A program made the translations under genes and the position numbers. Source: Thermoproteus sp. UBA157 (GTDB lineage Archaea > Thermoproteota > Thermoprotei > Thermoproteales > Thermoproteaceae). From it: DNA of 47,032 nucleotides. The stretch covers positions 22,073 through 69,104 of the forward strand of contig DANS01000018.1 of NCBI GenBank assembly GCA_002497345.1, given 5' to 3'. Positions 24,407 to 31,899 of the stretch are shown here, piece by piece; position 1 is the first letter of the stretch; the number at the start of each line of letters is the position of its first letter. Under the pieces are notes generated by a model that saw only the letters and a program-made list of their open reading frames with translations, was not told the origin of the DNA and searched no databases.

Positions 24407-24732
24407 CCGATAGGACGCTACGCGAGGGGTGCCCTCATGCAGACATCGCCGAGTATATACGCAACGTCTTTGAGAATACGGGGGAGTTCTTCGACCCAGA
24501 TCCGCGACTCCAAGACAACTTGGTGGTGATCTTCAGGAACCCGCCGGAGGACCTCGTGCCTTGCTTAAAAGCGTTGGGGATCGGCGCCTTGGACACGACG
24601 GACGAGAAAGGACTTACTAAATATGTTGTGATTTATGATAATAAATTCGTTAGATTATTCCTCAAGCTAGTTAAGCCGCCGATTCCCGACGTGGAGCCGT
24701 TAATCGAGAAGATCAAGGCCTATGATAGCTGA
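24403..24732 (+). CDS. Uncharacterised 109-aa protein
   Basis: Small acidic soluble protein, not recognised. Contains REGCPHADIAEYIRNVFENT near the N terminus and a Pro-rich PPEDLVPCLKALGIGAL; two Cys and one His in the first 60 residues with no clear metal site. Bases about 24605-24665 switch to AT-rich codons (KYVVIYDNKFVRLF). ATGA overlap with thpR and 11-base overlap with the following membrane gene indicate a four-gene operon starting at ABCE1. Confidence 0.65.
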   Translation: MTDRTLREGCPHADIAEYIRNVFENTGEFFDPDPRLQDNLVVIFRNPPEDLVPCLKALGIGALDTTDEKGLTKYVVIYDNKFVRLFLKLVKPPIPDVEPLIEKIKAYDS

Positions 24733-25339
24733 TGCTATAATCGAGCTTCTGAACTACATAGGCATAGCCGCATTCGCGGTATCAGGTGCGCTCAAGGCCG
24801 GCAAGAAGGGCATGGACCTCCTGGGCTTCGTGGTTCTCGGCTTCTCGACGGCGCTTGCGGGGGGCATAATTAGGGATATGTTGTTGGGCAGGTTGCCGCC
24901 CGTGAACATAACTTCGGTCCCGTATCAGCTAACCGCCGTATTGGCCGCCGTGATCACATTCGCCTTCTACGACAAGGTGGACAAATATAGGGACGTGGTG
25001 TTGTATCCTGACGCCATCGGGCTCGGGGCTTTCGCGGCCATAGGGGCCGACGTGGCGCTTAGAAGCGGGCTCAACCCATTAGCCGTAATGGCCATGGCCG
25101 CACTGACTGCGGCAGGCGGCGGAGTTGTGAGGGACGTGCTAGCCGCGGAGATCCCCTTAGTGCTTCGGCGTGAGATCTACGCAACGGCGGCGGCCCTGGG
25201 AGGAGCTCTTTATATCGCTCTCTACCACGCATTGGGCAGAGAAGTCGCTCTGTTGGGAACCGCCGTCGCGGTGACTACGTTGAGGCTGCTCTCGTTGCAC
25301 TTCGGCTGGGAGCTCCCCAAGGCCAGAGGAGGCGGATAG
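24722..25339 (+). CDS. TRIC-type (UPF0126/YadS) membrane protein
   Basis: 205 aa with about seven TM helices arranged as an internal duplication: AGGIIRDMLLGRLPPVN in the first half and AGGGVVRDVLAAEIPLVL in the second, the hallmark GGGxxRDxL of the UPF0126 family. Members include prokaryotic TRIC cation channels; potassium or other cation permeation is family knowledge, not seen directly. Encoded at the end of the ABCE1 operon with an 11-base overlap. Confidence 0.85.
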   Translation: MIADAIIELLNYIGIAAFAVSGALKAGKKGMDLLGFVVLGFSTALAGGIIRDMLLGRLPPVNITSVPYQLTAVLAAVITFAFYDKVDKYRDVVLYPDAIGLGAFAAIGADVALRSGLNPLAVMAMAALTAAGGGVVRDVLAAEIPLVLRREIYATAAALGGALYIALYHALGREVALLGTAVAVTTLRLLSLHFGWELPKARGGG

Positions 25340-25347
25340 CCCTCTGC

Positions 25348-26031
25348 CTACACGCCGTCGCAAGGCGGGAGCCCTAGGAGCCTCGCCAAATAACGCGGCA
25401 CCACGGCTCCGCCCTCCACCGCATATTCCTCAATCGTGCACCTGGGCTCCCCCCTAGTGGCTATGGCGAAGCCGGCCTCGTGGAGCCTCTGGAGCGGGTG
25501 GAGCTCTTCGGGTCTGCCGGAAGGCGAATATGGCACTATGCACATGGTGTCCAAGTCCAAGACCTTTCTCTCGCCGAGGTTCACGACTAAGTAAGCGTTG
25601 GCCTTAGGCGAGGATGCCAAGGCCCCCCTCGGAGGCATGCCGCGCACGGAGCCGTAGAGCGACGTGCGGGGGTTCTCGACGAATACGGCGGCGCCTAAAT
25701 CGCACGTCGTGCGGCCCGTGCCCAACATCAAGACCCTCTGCAAGGCGAGCAAGTCCACGTAGTCCATCTCTCTGAACATCTCGGCTATGTATAACAGAAG
25801 TCTCCCCTCGTCTAAGATGCCGCGTTTAAATTGAAGTATATAGGCATATATAGCTTCGGCGAGTCTCGCGTTGCCCACACTGGCCCAGACGGCCGCCGCC
25901 TCGTCGAGTAGCTCGGGAACTTCTCTGAATATAAGCGAGGAGAGGAAAAGGCCGGGCCTCTCTAGGATTTTCCTCAGAGCCTTCTTATCGGCTACGGGCC
26001 CTCCGTCTGGGTGATCGACATATGCTATCAT
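25348..26031 (-). CDS. Uncharacterised protein
   Basis: 227 aa, soluble. Helical N-terminal two thirds (LDEAAAVWASVGNARLAEAI, FREMDYVDLLALQRVLMLG) resembling TPR-like packing, followed by a beta-rich part (YLVVNLGERKVLDLDTMCIV). Four Cys, all in the C-terminal half (TTCD, TMCI, PRCT, PPCD), without a ribbon pattern. Its ATG overlaps the stop of the 119-aa gene (ATGA), so the two act or at least are expressed together. No family recognised. Confidence 0.6.
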   Translation of the reverse strand: MIAYVDHPDGGPVADKKALRKILERPGLFLSSLIFREVPELLDEAAAVWASVGNARLAEAIYAYILQFKRGILDEGRLLLYIAEMFREMDYVDLLALQRVLMLGTGRTTCDLGAAVFVENPRTSLYGSVRGMPPRGALASSPKANAYLVVNLGERKVLDLDTMCIVPYSPSGRPEELHPLQRLHEAGFAIATRGEPRCTIEEYAVEGGAVVPRYLARLLGLPPCDGV

Positions 26032-26387
26032 TTGAACAATCCGTTGCGTTTGTCCACTAATTTCTCCAAATCGAGTATTATTTGCATTAGATCATCATAA
26101 TTTTTAGATTGTATTAATGAGAAAATACTATTTATTTTATCGAAGATTTCTCCATCTATCTGTTCCAAGCGCTCCAAGTCGGAGGGCTTTCCCCTAGGCG
26201 ATTTGACCTTGACGGAGATCGCGTTGAGGGCCTTGAGCGCTCTGCCTAATGTGTCCAACGCCTCCTCTCCTGTCATAAGCCGCCTAATAGCGGCCTCGGC
26301 GTCCTTCAGCGCTTTATATATCTTCTGTCTAATCTCGGGCTCATCGTCTATATCATCGTATCCAGGAAACACGTACAAGCGCGGCAT
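26028..26387 (-). CDS. Uncharacterised helical 119-aa protein
   Basis: ATG 26387 with a TATA-like ATTAAAAGCG on the minus strand (26404-26413). After a short acidic leader (PGYDDIDDEPEIRQKIYKAL) the protein is largely helical with heptad-like spacing, ending KLVDKRNGLFK. Bases about 26085-26150 are AT-rich. First gene of a two-gene operon with 25348-26031. Not recognised. Confidence 0.6.
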   Translation of the reverse strand: MPRLYVFPGYDDIDDEPEIRQKIYKALKDAEAAIRRLMTGEEALDTLGRALKALNAISVKVKSPRGKPSDLERLEQIDGEIFDKINSIFSLIQSKNYDDLMQIILDLEKLVDKRNGLFK

Positions 26388-26427
26388 GTCCTATTTTCCC
26401 GTTCGCTTTTAATGGATTTTTCCTAGA

Positions 26428-26527
26428 GAAATATATAAAGGACAGTTGAAATGAATGGTTCAAGCCCCGCAAATCGCTGGCGCCCCGCCGCAACACTCGG
26501 CGAGATTGCTAACGTAATTAATATAAA
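26428..26527 (+). promoter_or_regulatory. Two successive TATA-like boxes before the zinc-ribbon gene
   Basis: AAATATATAAAGG (26428-26440) and TTAATATAAAG (26517-26527) lie 90 bases apart. The second suits the GTG at 26547. The first is too close to ATG 26451 for a typical leaderless start (about 17 bases); it may be a second promoter or start a short untranslated RNA of GC-rich sequence (26455-26515). Confidence 0.35.
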
Positions 26528-26546
26528 GCAGAATGAGATTTTACAT

Positions 26547-26882
26547 GTGGCTATAGTCCAAAAGTTTAAATGTCCAGTCTGCGGCGCGGAGGTCGAGCCT
26601 CGCCTGAGCCCGGAAGCCCTCAGAGCGTATGAGGCCGGCGAGGCCGTCCTCCTAAGCTTGACTTGCCCCAACGGCCACGCGTTCTCCGTGGTTTTGAAGA
26701 AGCCAGTAGCAGAGGAAGAGGCGCTGGTAGATTGCGAGATAAGGGATTGGGATCGGTTCTCGCTCCTGCCGCAACAACAGCAACAGGTAATACTCGAGTC
26801 CATACAAAGCGGCAGAGCCAGCCCATCGATAAGGGCGTTGTTGCGCAGGCTTAAGGAAGCCGGCATAGTTGTCTGTACATGA
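26547..26882 (+). CDS. Small zinc-ribbon protein with C-terminal helical domain
   Basis: 111 aa from GTG 26547, chosen because of the AT box 20-30 bases upstream; an ATG at 26451 would add 32 residues of less protein-like sequence. N terminus FKCPVCGAEVEP and, 28 residues later, LTCPNGHAF give CxxC...CxxxH, a likely zinc site. C-terminal part is helical (SPSIRALLRRLKEAGIVVC), reminiscent of a small HTH. ATGA overlap with the methyltransferase-like gene implies coupling; perhaps a substrate-binding partner. Function unknown. Confidence 0.65.
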   Translation: MAIVQKFKCPVCGAEVEPRLSPEALRAYEAGEAVLLSLTCPNGHAFSVVLKKPVAEEEALVDCEIRDWDRFSLLPQQQQQVILESIQSGRASPSIRALLRRLKEAGIVVCT

Positions 26883-27856
26883 GCTTTTTCGGGAAGTTCA
26901 TAGAGGACCTAAACGCGACGAGGTACTACGGCGATTTCATAAAGGCCGCGGGCGGGCTAGAAGAGGTCAGAAACGCGTTGAGGTGGAGCGTTTGGTACGC
27001 GTTGAAGTGGTGGTACGAGCTGTATCGGGAGGGCCTCCACAAGAGCAGCAACATATTTGTCAGAGCGCTGTATTTATCGTTGCTCGAGAACGGATACATC
27101 GACAAGGATGGCCGCATCATCAAAAAAATCAAGGAGCCCAGACCGCCGGTGAACTCATACGCCGCAGAGTTCGTCGAACTTCACGGGTCGTTCGATAGGC
27201 TGGGCGCCGTCAAGGTAGCGTCCAACCAAGTCGACGAGAACACAATAGGGATCCTCTACTCCACCATGCTCTCCCAGGGGTGGTACGACGTAATGAGGCT
27301 TACCTTTTATAGGCTCGTGGGAGCGACTGCTTACAAGAGGCTGTACGCGCCTGTGATAAAGGAAGGCCACGACATAGCCTCGCTCCTCGCCGTGTCGATG
27401 ACGCCGCCCGAGTTAATAGTCGGCTACGACTATAGGCCGGATTCCGTGGAGCTCGCGAAGGAGGTGTTGGGAAAGGGCGTGAGCGTAGGCGCATGTCCCG
27501 GCAAAGGCATATGCATATTCCAGACCGCCAGCACTTGCGAGGCGGCGGACCTGCTGGGCCCCCAGCTGGCGCGCAGCTTTGATGCGGCGTTAGTGTTCCA
27601 CTCGCTGTATTGGATGTTGGACCCCATGAGGGATCTCCAGTGCATGCGCCGGCTGCTAAAGCCGGAAGGCAAGCTACTAGTGGGGCAACAAGTTATAGAG
27701 TCCACGCCGGGCCTCGTCGCCATAGTTGCCGCGATGGGCGCTAAACACATCTTCAGATCCTCCGATGTAGAAAACTTGCTCGAGGCAGCTGGGTATAAAC
27801 GGGAAAAGGTGTATCTGAGGACTATGCCGTTTTATATCGCGGTGTGGCGCGCCTAA
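26879..27856 (+). CDS. Methyltransferase-like protein with altered SAM-binding motif
   Basis: 325 aa. Residues about 1-150 are helical and rich in Trp/Tyr (LRWSVWYALKWWYELYREG); about 155-325 follow the class I methyltransferase order: VGYDYRPDSVELAKEV (motif II), SFDAALVFHSLYWMLDPM (motif IV), CMRRLLKPEGKLLVGQ (motif V/VI). The glycine-rich motif I is absent; the corresponding segment reads VIKEGHDIASLLAVS. It may bind SAM differently or be inactive. Coupled to the zinc-ribbon gene by ATGA. The 3' end overlaps the next, convergent methyltransferase gene by 35 bases. Confidence 0.65.
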   Translation: MSFFGKFIEDLNATRYYGDFIKAAGGLEEVRNALRWSVWYALKWWYELYREGLHKSSNIFVRALYLSLLENGYIDKDGRIIKKIKEPRPPVNSYAAEFVELHGSFDRLGAVKVASNQVDENTIGILYSTMLSQGWYDVMRLTFYRLVGATAYKRLYAPVIKEGHDIASLLAVSMTPPELIVGYDYRPDSVELAKEVLGKGVSVGACPGKGICIFQTASTCEAADLLGPQLARSFDAALVFHSLYWMLDPMRDLQCMRRLLKPEGKLLVGQQVIESTPGLVAIVAAMGAKHIFRSSDVENLLEAAGYKREKVYLRTMPFYIAVWRA

Positions 27857-28508
27857 CGCCGTAAAACATGTAAATTGCGCCGAGCCCCCTCGTGCCGAAG
27901 TATTCGAGGTCGAGCCACTTGCCCAAATAGCGCCTCAGACCCTCGTTGGGCAGCGCGGCCTTGAGGATCTCCTTCAGGGCTCTGTACTCCTCCACGTGGC
28001 GCGGCGCAAGGAGCCGCGCGAGCAGGGGGACAAAGCGCGATACATACAGCCACACCAAAAGCCTGGCCAACCGCCCGTCAGGCTTCCCCACGCTCACCGC
28101 GGCGACGCTCCGCGCAACTCTGGTCAATTCATCGAGGGCTCTGCCCAGATCCCTGGCCGCGTGGAGCGCATACGCGAGCACGGCGACGTCGAAAGCGTCG
28201 TCTCTAAACGGCAAGGTCTCGAAGACCCCTTGCACCTTATCTACGTCCAGCTTGTTGGCCTTCAGCATATCCGCCGAGTAGTCCAGCCCGACCACGTATC
28301 TGCCGTTGATAAGATGCTTCGTCATATTGCCGGGGCCGCAACCGGCGTCGAGCACGCGAGCTGCGTTGGGCGGCACTAGGGAGGCCAGCTGCCTCCGCCA
28401 TCTATCCACGTTTCCCCAAGTCATGGCCATGTTCATCCGCTCGTAGACCTCGGCCAACTTGTCGTATGCTGGGTAGACCTTCCGCCAGCTATCGCCGAGC
28501 CCTGTCAT
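27822..28508 (-). CDS. Class I SAM methyltransferase, UbiE/MenG-like
   Basis: 228 aa from ATG 28508 (ATGA overlap with taw3; a codon pair upstream, ATG 28514, lies inside taw3). N-terminal SWRKVYPAYDKLAEVYERMN resembles UbiE starts; motif I VLDAGCGPGNMTKHL, VVGLDYSADML, PFRDDAFDVAVLAYALHAAR, ELTRVARS. Could methylate a demethylmenaquinone or a small molecule; the UbiA/UbiD pair at 38205-40523 would fit quinone methylation, but coupling to taw3 may equally suggest tRNA work. Substrate open. Confidence 0.75.
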   Translation of the reverse strand: MTGLGDSWRKVYPAYDKLAEVYERMNMAMTWGNVDRWRRQLASLVPPNAARVLDAGCGPGNMTKHLINGRYVVGLDYSADMLKANKLDVDKVQGVFETLPFRDDAFDVAVLAYALHAARDLGRALDELTRVARSVAAVSVGKPDGRLARLLVWLYVSRFVPLLARLLAPRHVEEYRALKEILKAALPNEGLRRYLGKWLDLEYFGTRGLGAIYMFYGVRRATPRYKTA

Positions 28509-29248
28509 GTCCAAAGGCAGCGCGACAGCGCTCTGAGCGCCCTCCTGATGGACTCCTCGTCGACGGGAGGCCCTCCTAGATACTTGGCCTCGATCATCCC
28601 GGCGAGGAAGGCCAGCCGCGCCTTGGCCAGCAACAGTACGTTGTTGGCGGCGGCCGTTGCTGCCTCCAAATCGGCGACCTCCCTCCCGCCCAGCTTCAGC
28701 GGTATGTCCAGCCTCTCTTCGCCGAGTATTTCAACGATTATTCCGGCCCGATTCACGGCTATTATGCCGCTGTGTTTGTGGCCGGTCTTGTGCGCTAATG
28801 AGATCAACTCGTAGGCCCTCCTGGCGGAGCTCACCGCCACGTGGAGTATCCCGCCCCGCACCAACATCCACACATCGCCGTGGGGCTCGACAGCTCTATG
28901 CACCTCCTCGGCAGTGACGGCTCTGTGCCATTTAGCTATCGGCACAAAGCCCTTGCCCTTGCTGTAGCTGGGGGTCCTCACCGAGGCCAAGAGGATTCTG
29001 CCAGAGCAGCTGCTCGTCGTGTACAGCCAAGGGAGCTCGTTGAGCCTTCTCAACAACGGGTATATATCCTCGTCGACTCTGCCTTGCGAGGCCTCCCTCT
29101 CGAGCCTATCCAGAAACGCCCTCTTCCTAGCTGCGAAGACTTCCGGATCGACTATCACGTTGGGGCCCGCCCTCAATGTTCTTAAAGCGTTTCTGCGCTC
29201 GATAGCTAAGCCTTGAGCAGTCAATATATCCTTGCGGAGTTTAAACAA
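28505..29248 (-). CDS. taw3: tRNA(Phe) wybutosine-type methyltransferase Taw3 (TYW3 family)
   Basis: 247 aa. Family marks: GRVDEDIYPLLRRLNEL, the TTSSCSGRILLA motif, KWHRAVTAEEV, and SSARRAYELISLAHKTGHKHSGI, INRAG-like VNRAGIIVEI. Taw3/TYW3 methylates N4 of the tricyclic base at position 37 of tRNA-Phe. The start is uncertain: TTG 29248 has an AT-rich minus-strand region upstream (29262-29274); an internal start before the conserved region is possible. It overlaps the methyltransferase gene by ATGA. No other wyosine gene is in the window. Confidence 0.88.
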   Translation of the reverse strand: MFKLRKDILTAQGLAIERRNALRTLRAGPNVIVDPEVFAARKRAFLDRLEREASQGRVDEDIYPLLRRLNELPWLYTTSSCSGRILLASVRTPSYSKGKGFVPIAKWHRAVTAEEVHRAVEPHGDVWMLVRGGILHVAVSSARRAYELISLAHKTGHKHSGIIAVNRAGIIVEILGEERLDIPLKLGGREVADLEAATAAANNVLLLAKARLAFLAGMIEAKYLGGPPVDEESIRRALRALSRCLWT

Positions 29249-29332
29249 TTATTATGAATATCTTTTTATTAAATAATAAAAAACATATAGAGATATAATA
29301 TTTTGAAGAATACTTCTAATTTGACTTTTCGA

Positions 29333-29343
29333 ACTAAATACTT
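29333..29343 (+). promoter_or_regulatory. TATA-like box of the 84-aa/KaiC-like operon
   Basis: ACTAAATACTT is centred about 23 bases before the ATG at 29361, within an AT-rich spacer (29249-29345) that also holds the divergent taw3 promoter. Confidence 0.45.
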
Positions 29344-29360
29344 AATGGATCAGCCGTCCA

Positions 29361-29615
29361 ATGGTGGATAGGGTCGACCTCTTGGGGCTCCACGCCGCTC
29401 TTGGCGCCTCCGTTGATCAAGCCGAAACGTCAGGCCTTACCTTCGAGGAGCCCGCCTCCTGGGAGCCTCGGCATCCTCCGTTGGTCAAAGCGCTTGGAGA
29501 GCATAACGCCTATATACTTATAAGACAGTTCGTCGATTGGCTCATGAAGAGGAGGCGAATTGCGGAGGCGCTTAAGGCGATTTTGAGCGACGAGAAGAAG
29601 CGGCGAGGGCCATGA
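29361..29615 (+). CDS. Uncharacterised 84-aa protein co-expressed with a KaiC-like ATPase
   Basis: Soluble, with a Trp-containing middle (FEEPASWEPRHPPLVKAL) and a basic helical C terminus (FVDWLMKRRRIAEALKAIL). Not recognised. Stop overlaps the start of the KaiC-like gene (ATGA). A DNA/RNA- or ATPase-binding partner is possible; nothing specific is visible. Confidence 0.65.
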   Translation: MVDRVDLLGLHAALGASVDQAETSGLTFEEPASWEPRHPPLVKALGEHNAYILIRQFVDWLMKRRRIAEALKAILSDEKKRRGP

Positions 29616-30784
29616 ACGCCGCGCCGCTGGAATTCAAGGGCCTCACCGCGATTGTCGGAGGGCCCGGCACGGGGAAGACCACGTTGGCGATGAGGATAGC
29701 CCATGAGGCGCTACGGACCGGCAGAAAGGTTTTGTGGGTGTCGCTGTATGAGGGGAAGGATCTGTTCGTGCAAAACGCCTCCAAGTTGGGCTATAAGCTC
29801 GAGGGGCTCGACTTCTGGGAGGCCTTATTGGCCCAGCCGGAGTCGTTCTGGGGGAGATTCCTGGACTACGTCTCCGAGAACAAGCCCGATCTCGTGGTCG
29901 TGGATTCCGTGACGCCGCTAGTCGAGGGGCCCGAGGGCAGATCCTTGATGCTCAACGCGCTTTACCGGGCCTTAAGGCCAATGTCTATAGACGTGTTGAT
30001 GACCGTCGAGAGGGGCACCCCCCTCTTTGTTGAGTACATAGCCGATAACGTAGTGAGGCTGTACCTAGAGCGCACCGAGGAGGGCGTTCCAGAGAGGAAG
30101 ATGTGCGTGGACAAGGCGAGGGGCCTTCCCGGAGGCTACTGCAAGCAATTCGACATTATCGGCTCAGTCGGCCTCGTCTTCTTCGACGAGTTGAGGCCCG
30201 CGCCTAGAGGGCCCGTGGAGGTATCCACGGGGAGCACTCTCGACGATCTAGTCGGAGGGGCCTTCATGGGGAACACGCTGATTGTCGGGCCGGCGGGCTC
30301 CGGCAAGACGACGTTGGCCGTGAAGATAGCCTCCTCGGCCGCTACGAGGGGTTACAAGGTGATCTATAGGACATTCTCCGAGGAGCCGTGGCAGATTAGG
30401 GAGAGGGCTAAGGAGTACGGAGCCGATTTCGACGTGATGGCGATTAGGCTGAAGCCCCCTACCTACGGCACCCACATATACGAGTTCTACAAGCTGATCA
30501 ACGAGGCCAAGCCCGACCTCTTAATATCGGACGGCTTCGACGTGGAGTTCAAGGTATACGGCAGAAAGGCCTTCGAGCTCAACATGAGGATGTTGGGCGC
30601 GCTTAAGGAGGCCGGCGTGGCCTTCGTGGGGACCATGGCGAGGACGTACGGCTTGGCCAACCACGTCGACAACGTGCTCGCCTTGCGGCGCGAGAAGGAT
30701 AGCATAATGGTAGAGGTGGTTAAGTCCTTCAAGAAGCCGAAAAGGCCCTTCTGCAAGCTCACGGAGAAGCTGGAATGCTCCTAG
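29612..30784 (+). CDS. Tandem RecA-like (KaiC/GvpD-type) ATPase
   Basis: 390 aa with two RecA-fold halves. First: Walker A VGGPGTGKTTLAMRIA (about 15-30), Walker B DLVVVDSVTPL. Second (from about 208): Walker A VGPAGSGKTTLAVKIAS, then VIYRTFSEEPWQIRERA and a Walker B-like DLLISDGFD. KaiC-family pairs in archaea are usually signalling ATPases; catalytic Glu pairs of KaiC are only partly recognisable (SEEP in the second half, SLYEG in the first). Operon partner is an 84-aa protein of unknown function. It runs convergent with the Dpm1-GtrA gene, three bases apart. Confidence 0.82.
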   Translation: MNAAPLEFKGLTAIVGGPGTGKTTLAMRIAHEALRTGRKVLWVSLYEGKDLFVQNASKLGYKLEGLDFWEALLAQPESFWGRFLDYVSENKPDLVVVDSVTPLVEGPEGRSLMLNALYRALRPMSIDVLMTVERGTPLFVEYIADNVVRLYLERTEEGVPERKMCVDKARGLPGGYCKQFDIIGSVGLVFFDELRPAPRGPVEVSTGSTLDDLVGGAFMGNTLIVGPAGSGKTTLAVKIASSAATRGYKVIYRTFSEEPWQIRERAKEYGADFDVMAIRLKPPTYGTHIYEFYKLINEAKPDLLISDGFDVEFKVYGRKAFELNMRMLGALKEAGVAFVGTMARTYGLANHVDNVLALRREKDSIMVEVVKSFKKPKRPFCKLTEKLECS

Positions 30785-30787
30785 CCG

Positions 30788-31870
30788 TTAGGCCTTATCG
30801 CGTCCGAAGACGTAGAGCTCCGACAGTAGGTAGTTGGCCGCGAAGCCCGCCAAGACGCCGAGGAAGTAGGCCAAATAACGCGACGTGCCGGCGAGGACCA
30901 AGGCGTTTGAGACCAAGTAGTTGGCGGCGGCCCCCGCGAAGTTCGCGGCGTGGTACTTGAGCCACCCCTTGAGCCAAGGGATCGCCCTATCTCTAAAAGT
31001 CCATGCCCTGTTGAGGACGAAGTTCGTGGTCAAGGATACCTCTATGGCCAGCGCGGCCGCTATGGGATAGTCGACCTCCCTCAAGGCGTAGAGGATCGCC
31101 TCGGCAACGCCTATGCCGGAGGCGCCCACCGCCGCGAACTTGAACGGCCTCCAGCCGGATAGCCTCAAGAGCTGTGCCAAATAGTCGGCTATGTGCCCGA
31201 AGCCGAGCTTCGACCTCCCGGCTCTCCTGGGCCTGAAGATATACGGCACCTCGACCACTCTGGAAGGCTTGCATTGGACCACTACGTCCAGCAAGATCTT
31301 GTAAAGCCCTGTGGGCTTAATCGATGATAGGCACGACTTCCTCGTGGCGAAGAAGCCCGACTCAGGATCCGAGAGCGGTCTAGCCTCCGGCAGGAGGAGC
31401 TTCGCCAAGATCGCCGCTGTTTTGGACATGAACAGCCTTGAAATGGACCACCCCTCAACGCCGCCGCCCCTCTTGTATCTGGTCCCCACCGCGAGATCCG
31501 CCCCAGAGAGGACGGCTTGGGCCAACACAGGCGCTAGCTCGGGCGGATGCTGGAGGTCCGCGTCCATGACGACCACCACGTCGCCAGCGGCTACCCTCGC
31601 GCCGTCCACCACGGCGCTGGATAGGCCGAGGCGGCGGGGCCTCATGACGACTCTGACCGGGTATCTCTCGGCGAGGTTCAACGCGGCTTGGGCCGTCCCG
31701 TCGGGCGAGCTATCGTCTATCACCACCACCTCGTAGGACATCCCCCTGAAGGCCCTGTCGAGGGCCTCCACGAGGGGTCCTATGTTGTCGGCCTCGTTGT
31801 ACGTGGGGACGAGGACGGAAATCGGCGCAGAGGCGCTCCTCACGGGATCAGCACTGGAGTCAGTCCTCAC
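30788..31870 (-). CDS. Dolichol-phosphate mannosyltransferase fused to a GtrA-like membrane domain
   Basis: 360 aa. GT2 domain about 15-235: SVLVPTYNEADNIGPLVEAL, VVIDDSSPDGTA, VVMDADLQHPPELAP, GTRYKRGGGV, and PESGFFATRK. The C-terminal about 245-360 carries four TM helices of GtrA type (AVGASGIGVAEAILYALREV, TTNFVLNRAWTFRD, ANYLLSELYVFGR). This fusion is common in archaea and makes polyprenyl-phosphate mannose or another hexose for N-glycosylation. GTG 31870 has a minus-strand AT box at 31890-31899. It could work in the same lipid-linked glycan route as the GPT at 13016. Confidence 0.9.
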   Translation of the reverse strand: MRTDSSADPVRSASAPISVLVPTYNEADNIGPLVEALDRAFRGMSYEVVVIDDSSPDGTAQAALNLAERYPVRVVMRPRRLGLSSAVVDGARVAAGDVVVVMDADLQHPPELAPVLAQAVLSGADLAVGTRYKRGGGVEGWSISRLFMSKTAAILAKLLLPEARPLSDPESGFFATRKSCLSSIKPTGLYKILLDVVVQCKPSRVVEVPYIFRPRRAGRSKLGFGHIADYLAQLLRLSGWRPFKFAAVGASGIGVAEAILYALREVDYPIAAALAIEVSLTTNFVLNRAWTFRDRAIPWLKGWLKYHAANFAGAAANYLVSNALVLAGTSRYLAYFLGVLAGFAANYLLSELYVFGRDKA

Positions 31871-31871
31871 A

Positions 31872-31899
31872 GATTAAAAAGGGCTTGTTCTTAAAAGCT
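31872..31899. promoter_or_regulatory. Interlocked divergent TATA boxes between Dpm1-GtrA and MalQ
   Basis: GATTAAAAAG (31872-31881) is 20-28 bases before GTG 31900 on the plus strand; AGCTTTTAAG on the minus strand (31890-31899) is 20-30 bases before GTG 31870. The starts are only 29 bases apart, so each box sits next to the other gene's start and both complexes could hardly bind at once. Confidence 0.5.

Noticed and set aside
26451..26546. GGTTCAAGCC near 26454 as a tRNA T-arm
   Set aside because: No matching T-stem, acceptor or anticodon arm on either side.
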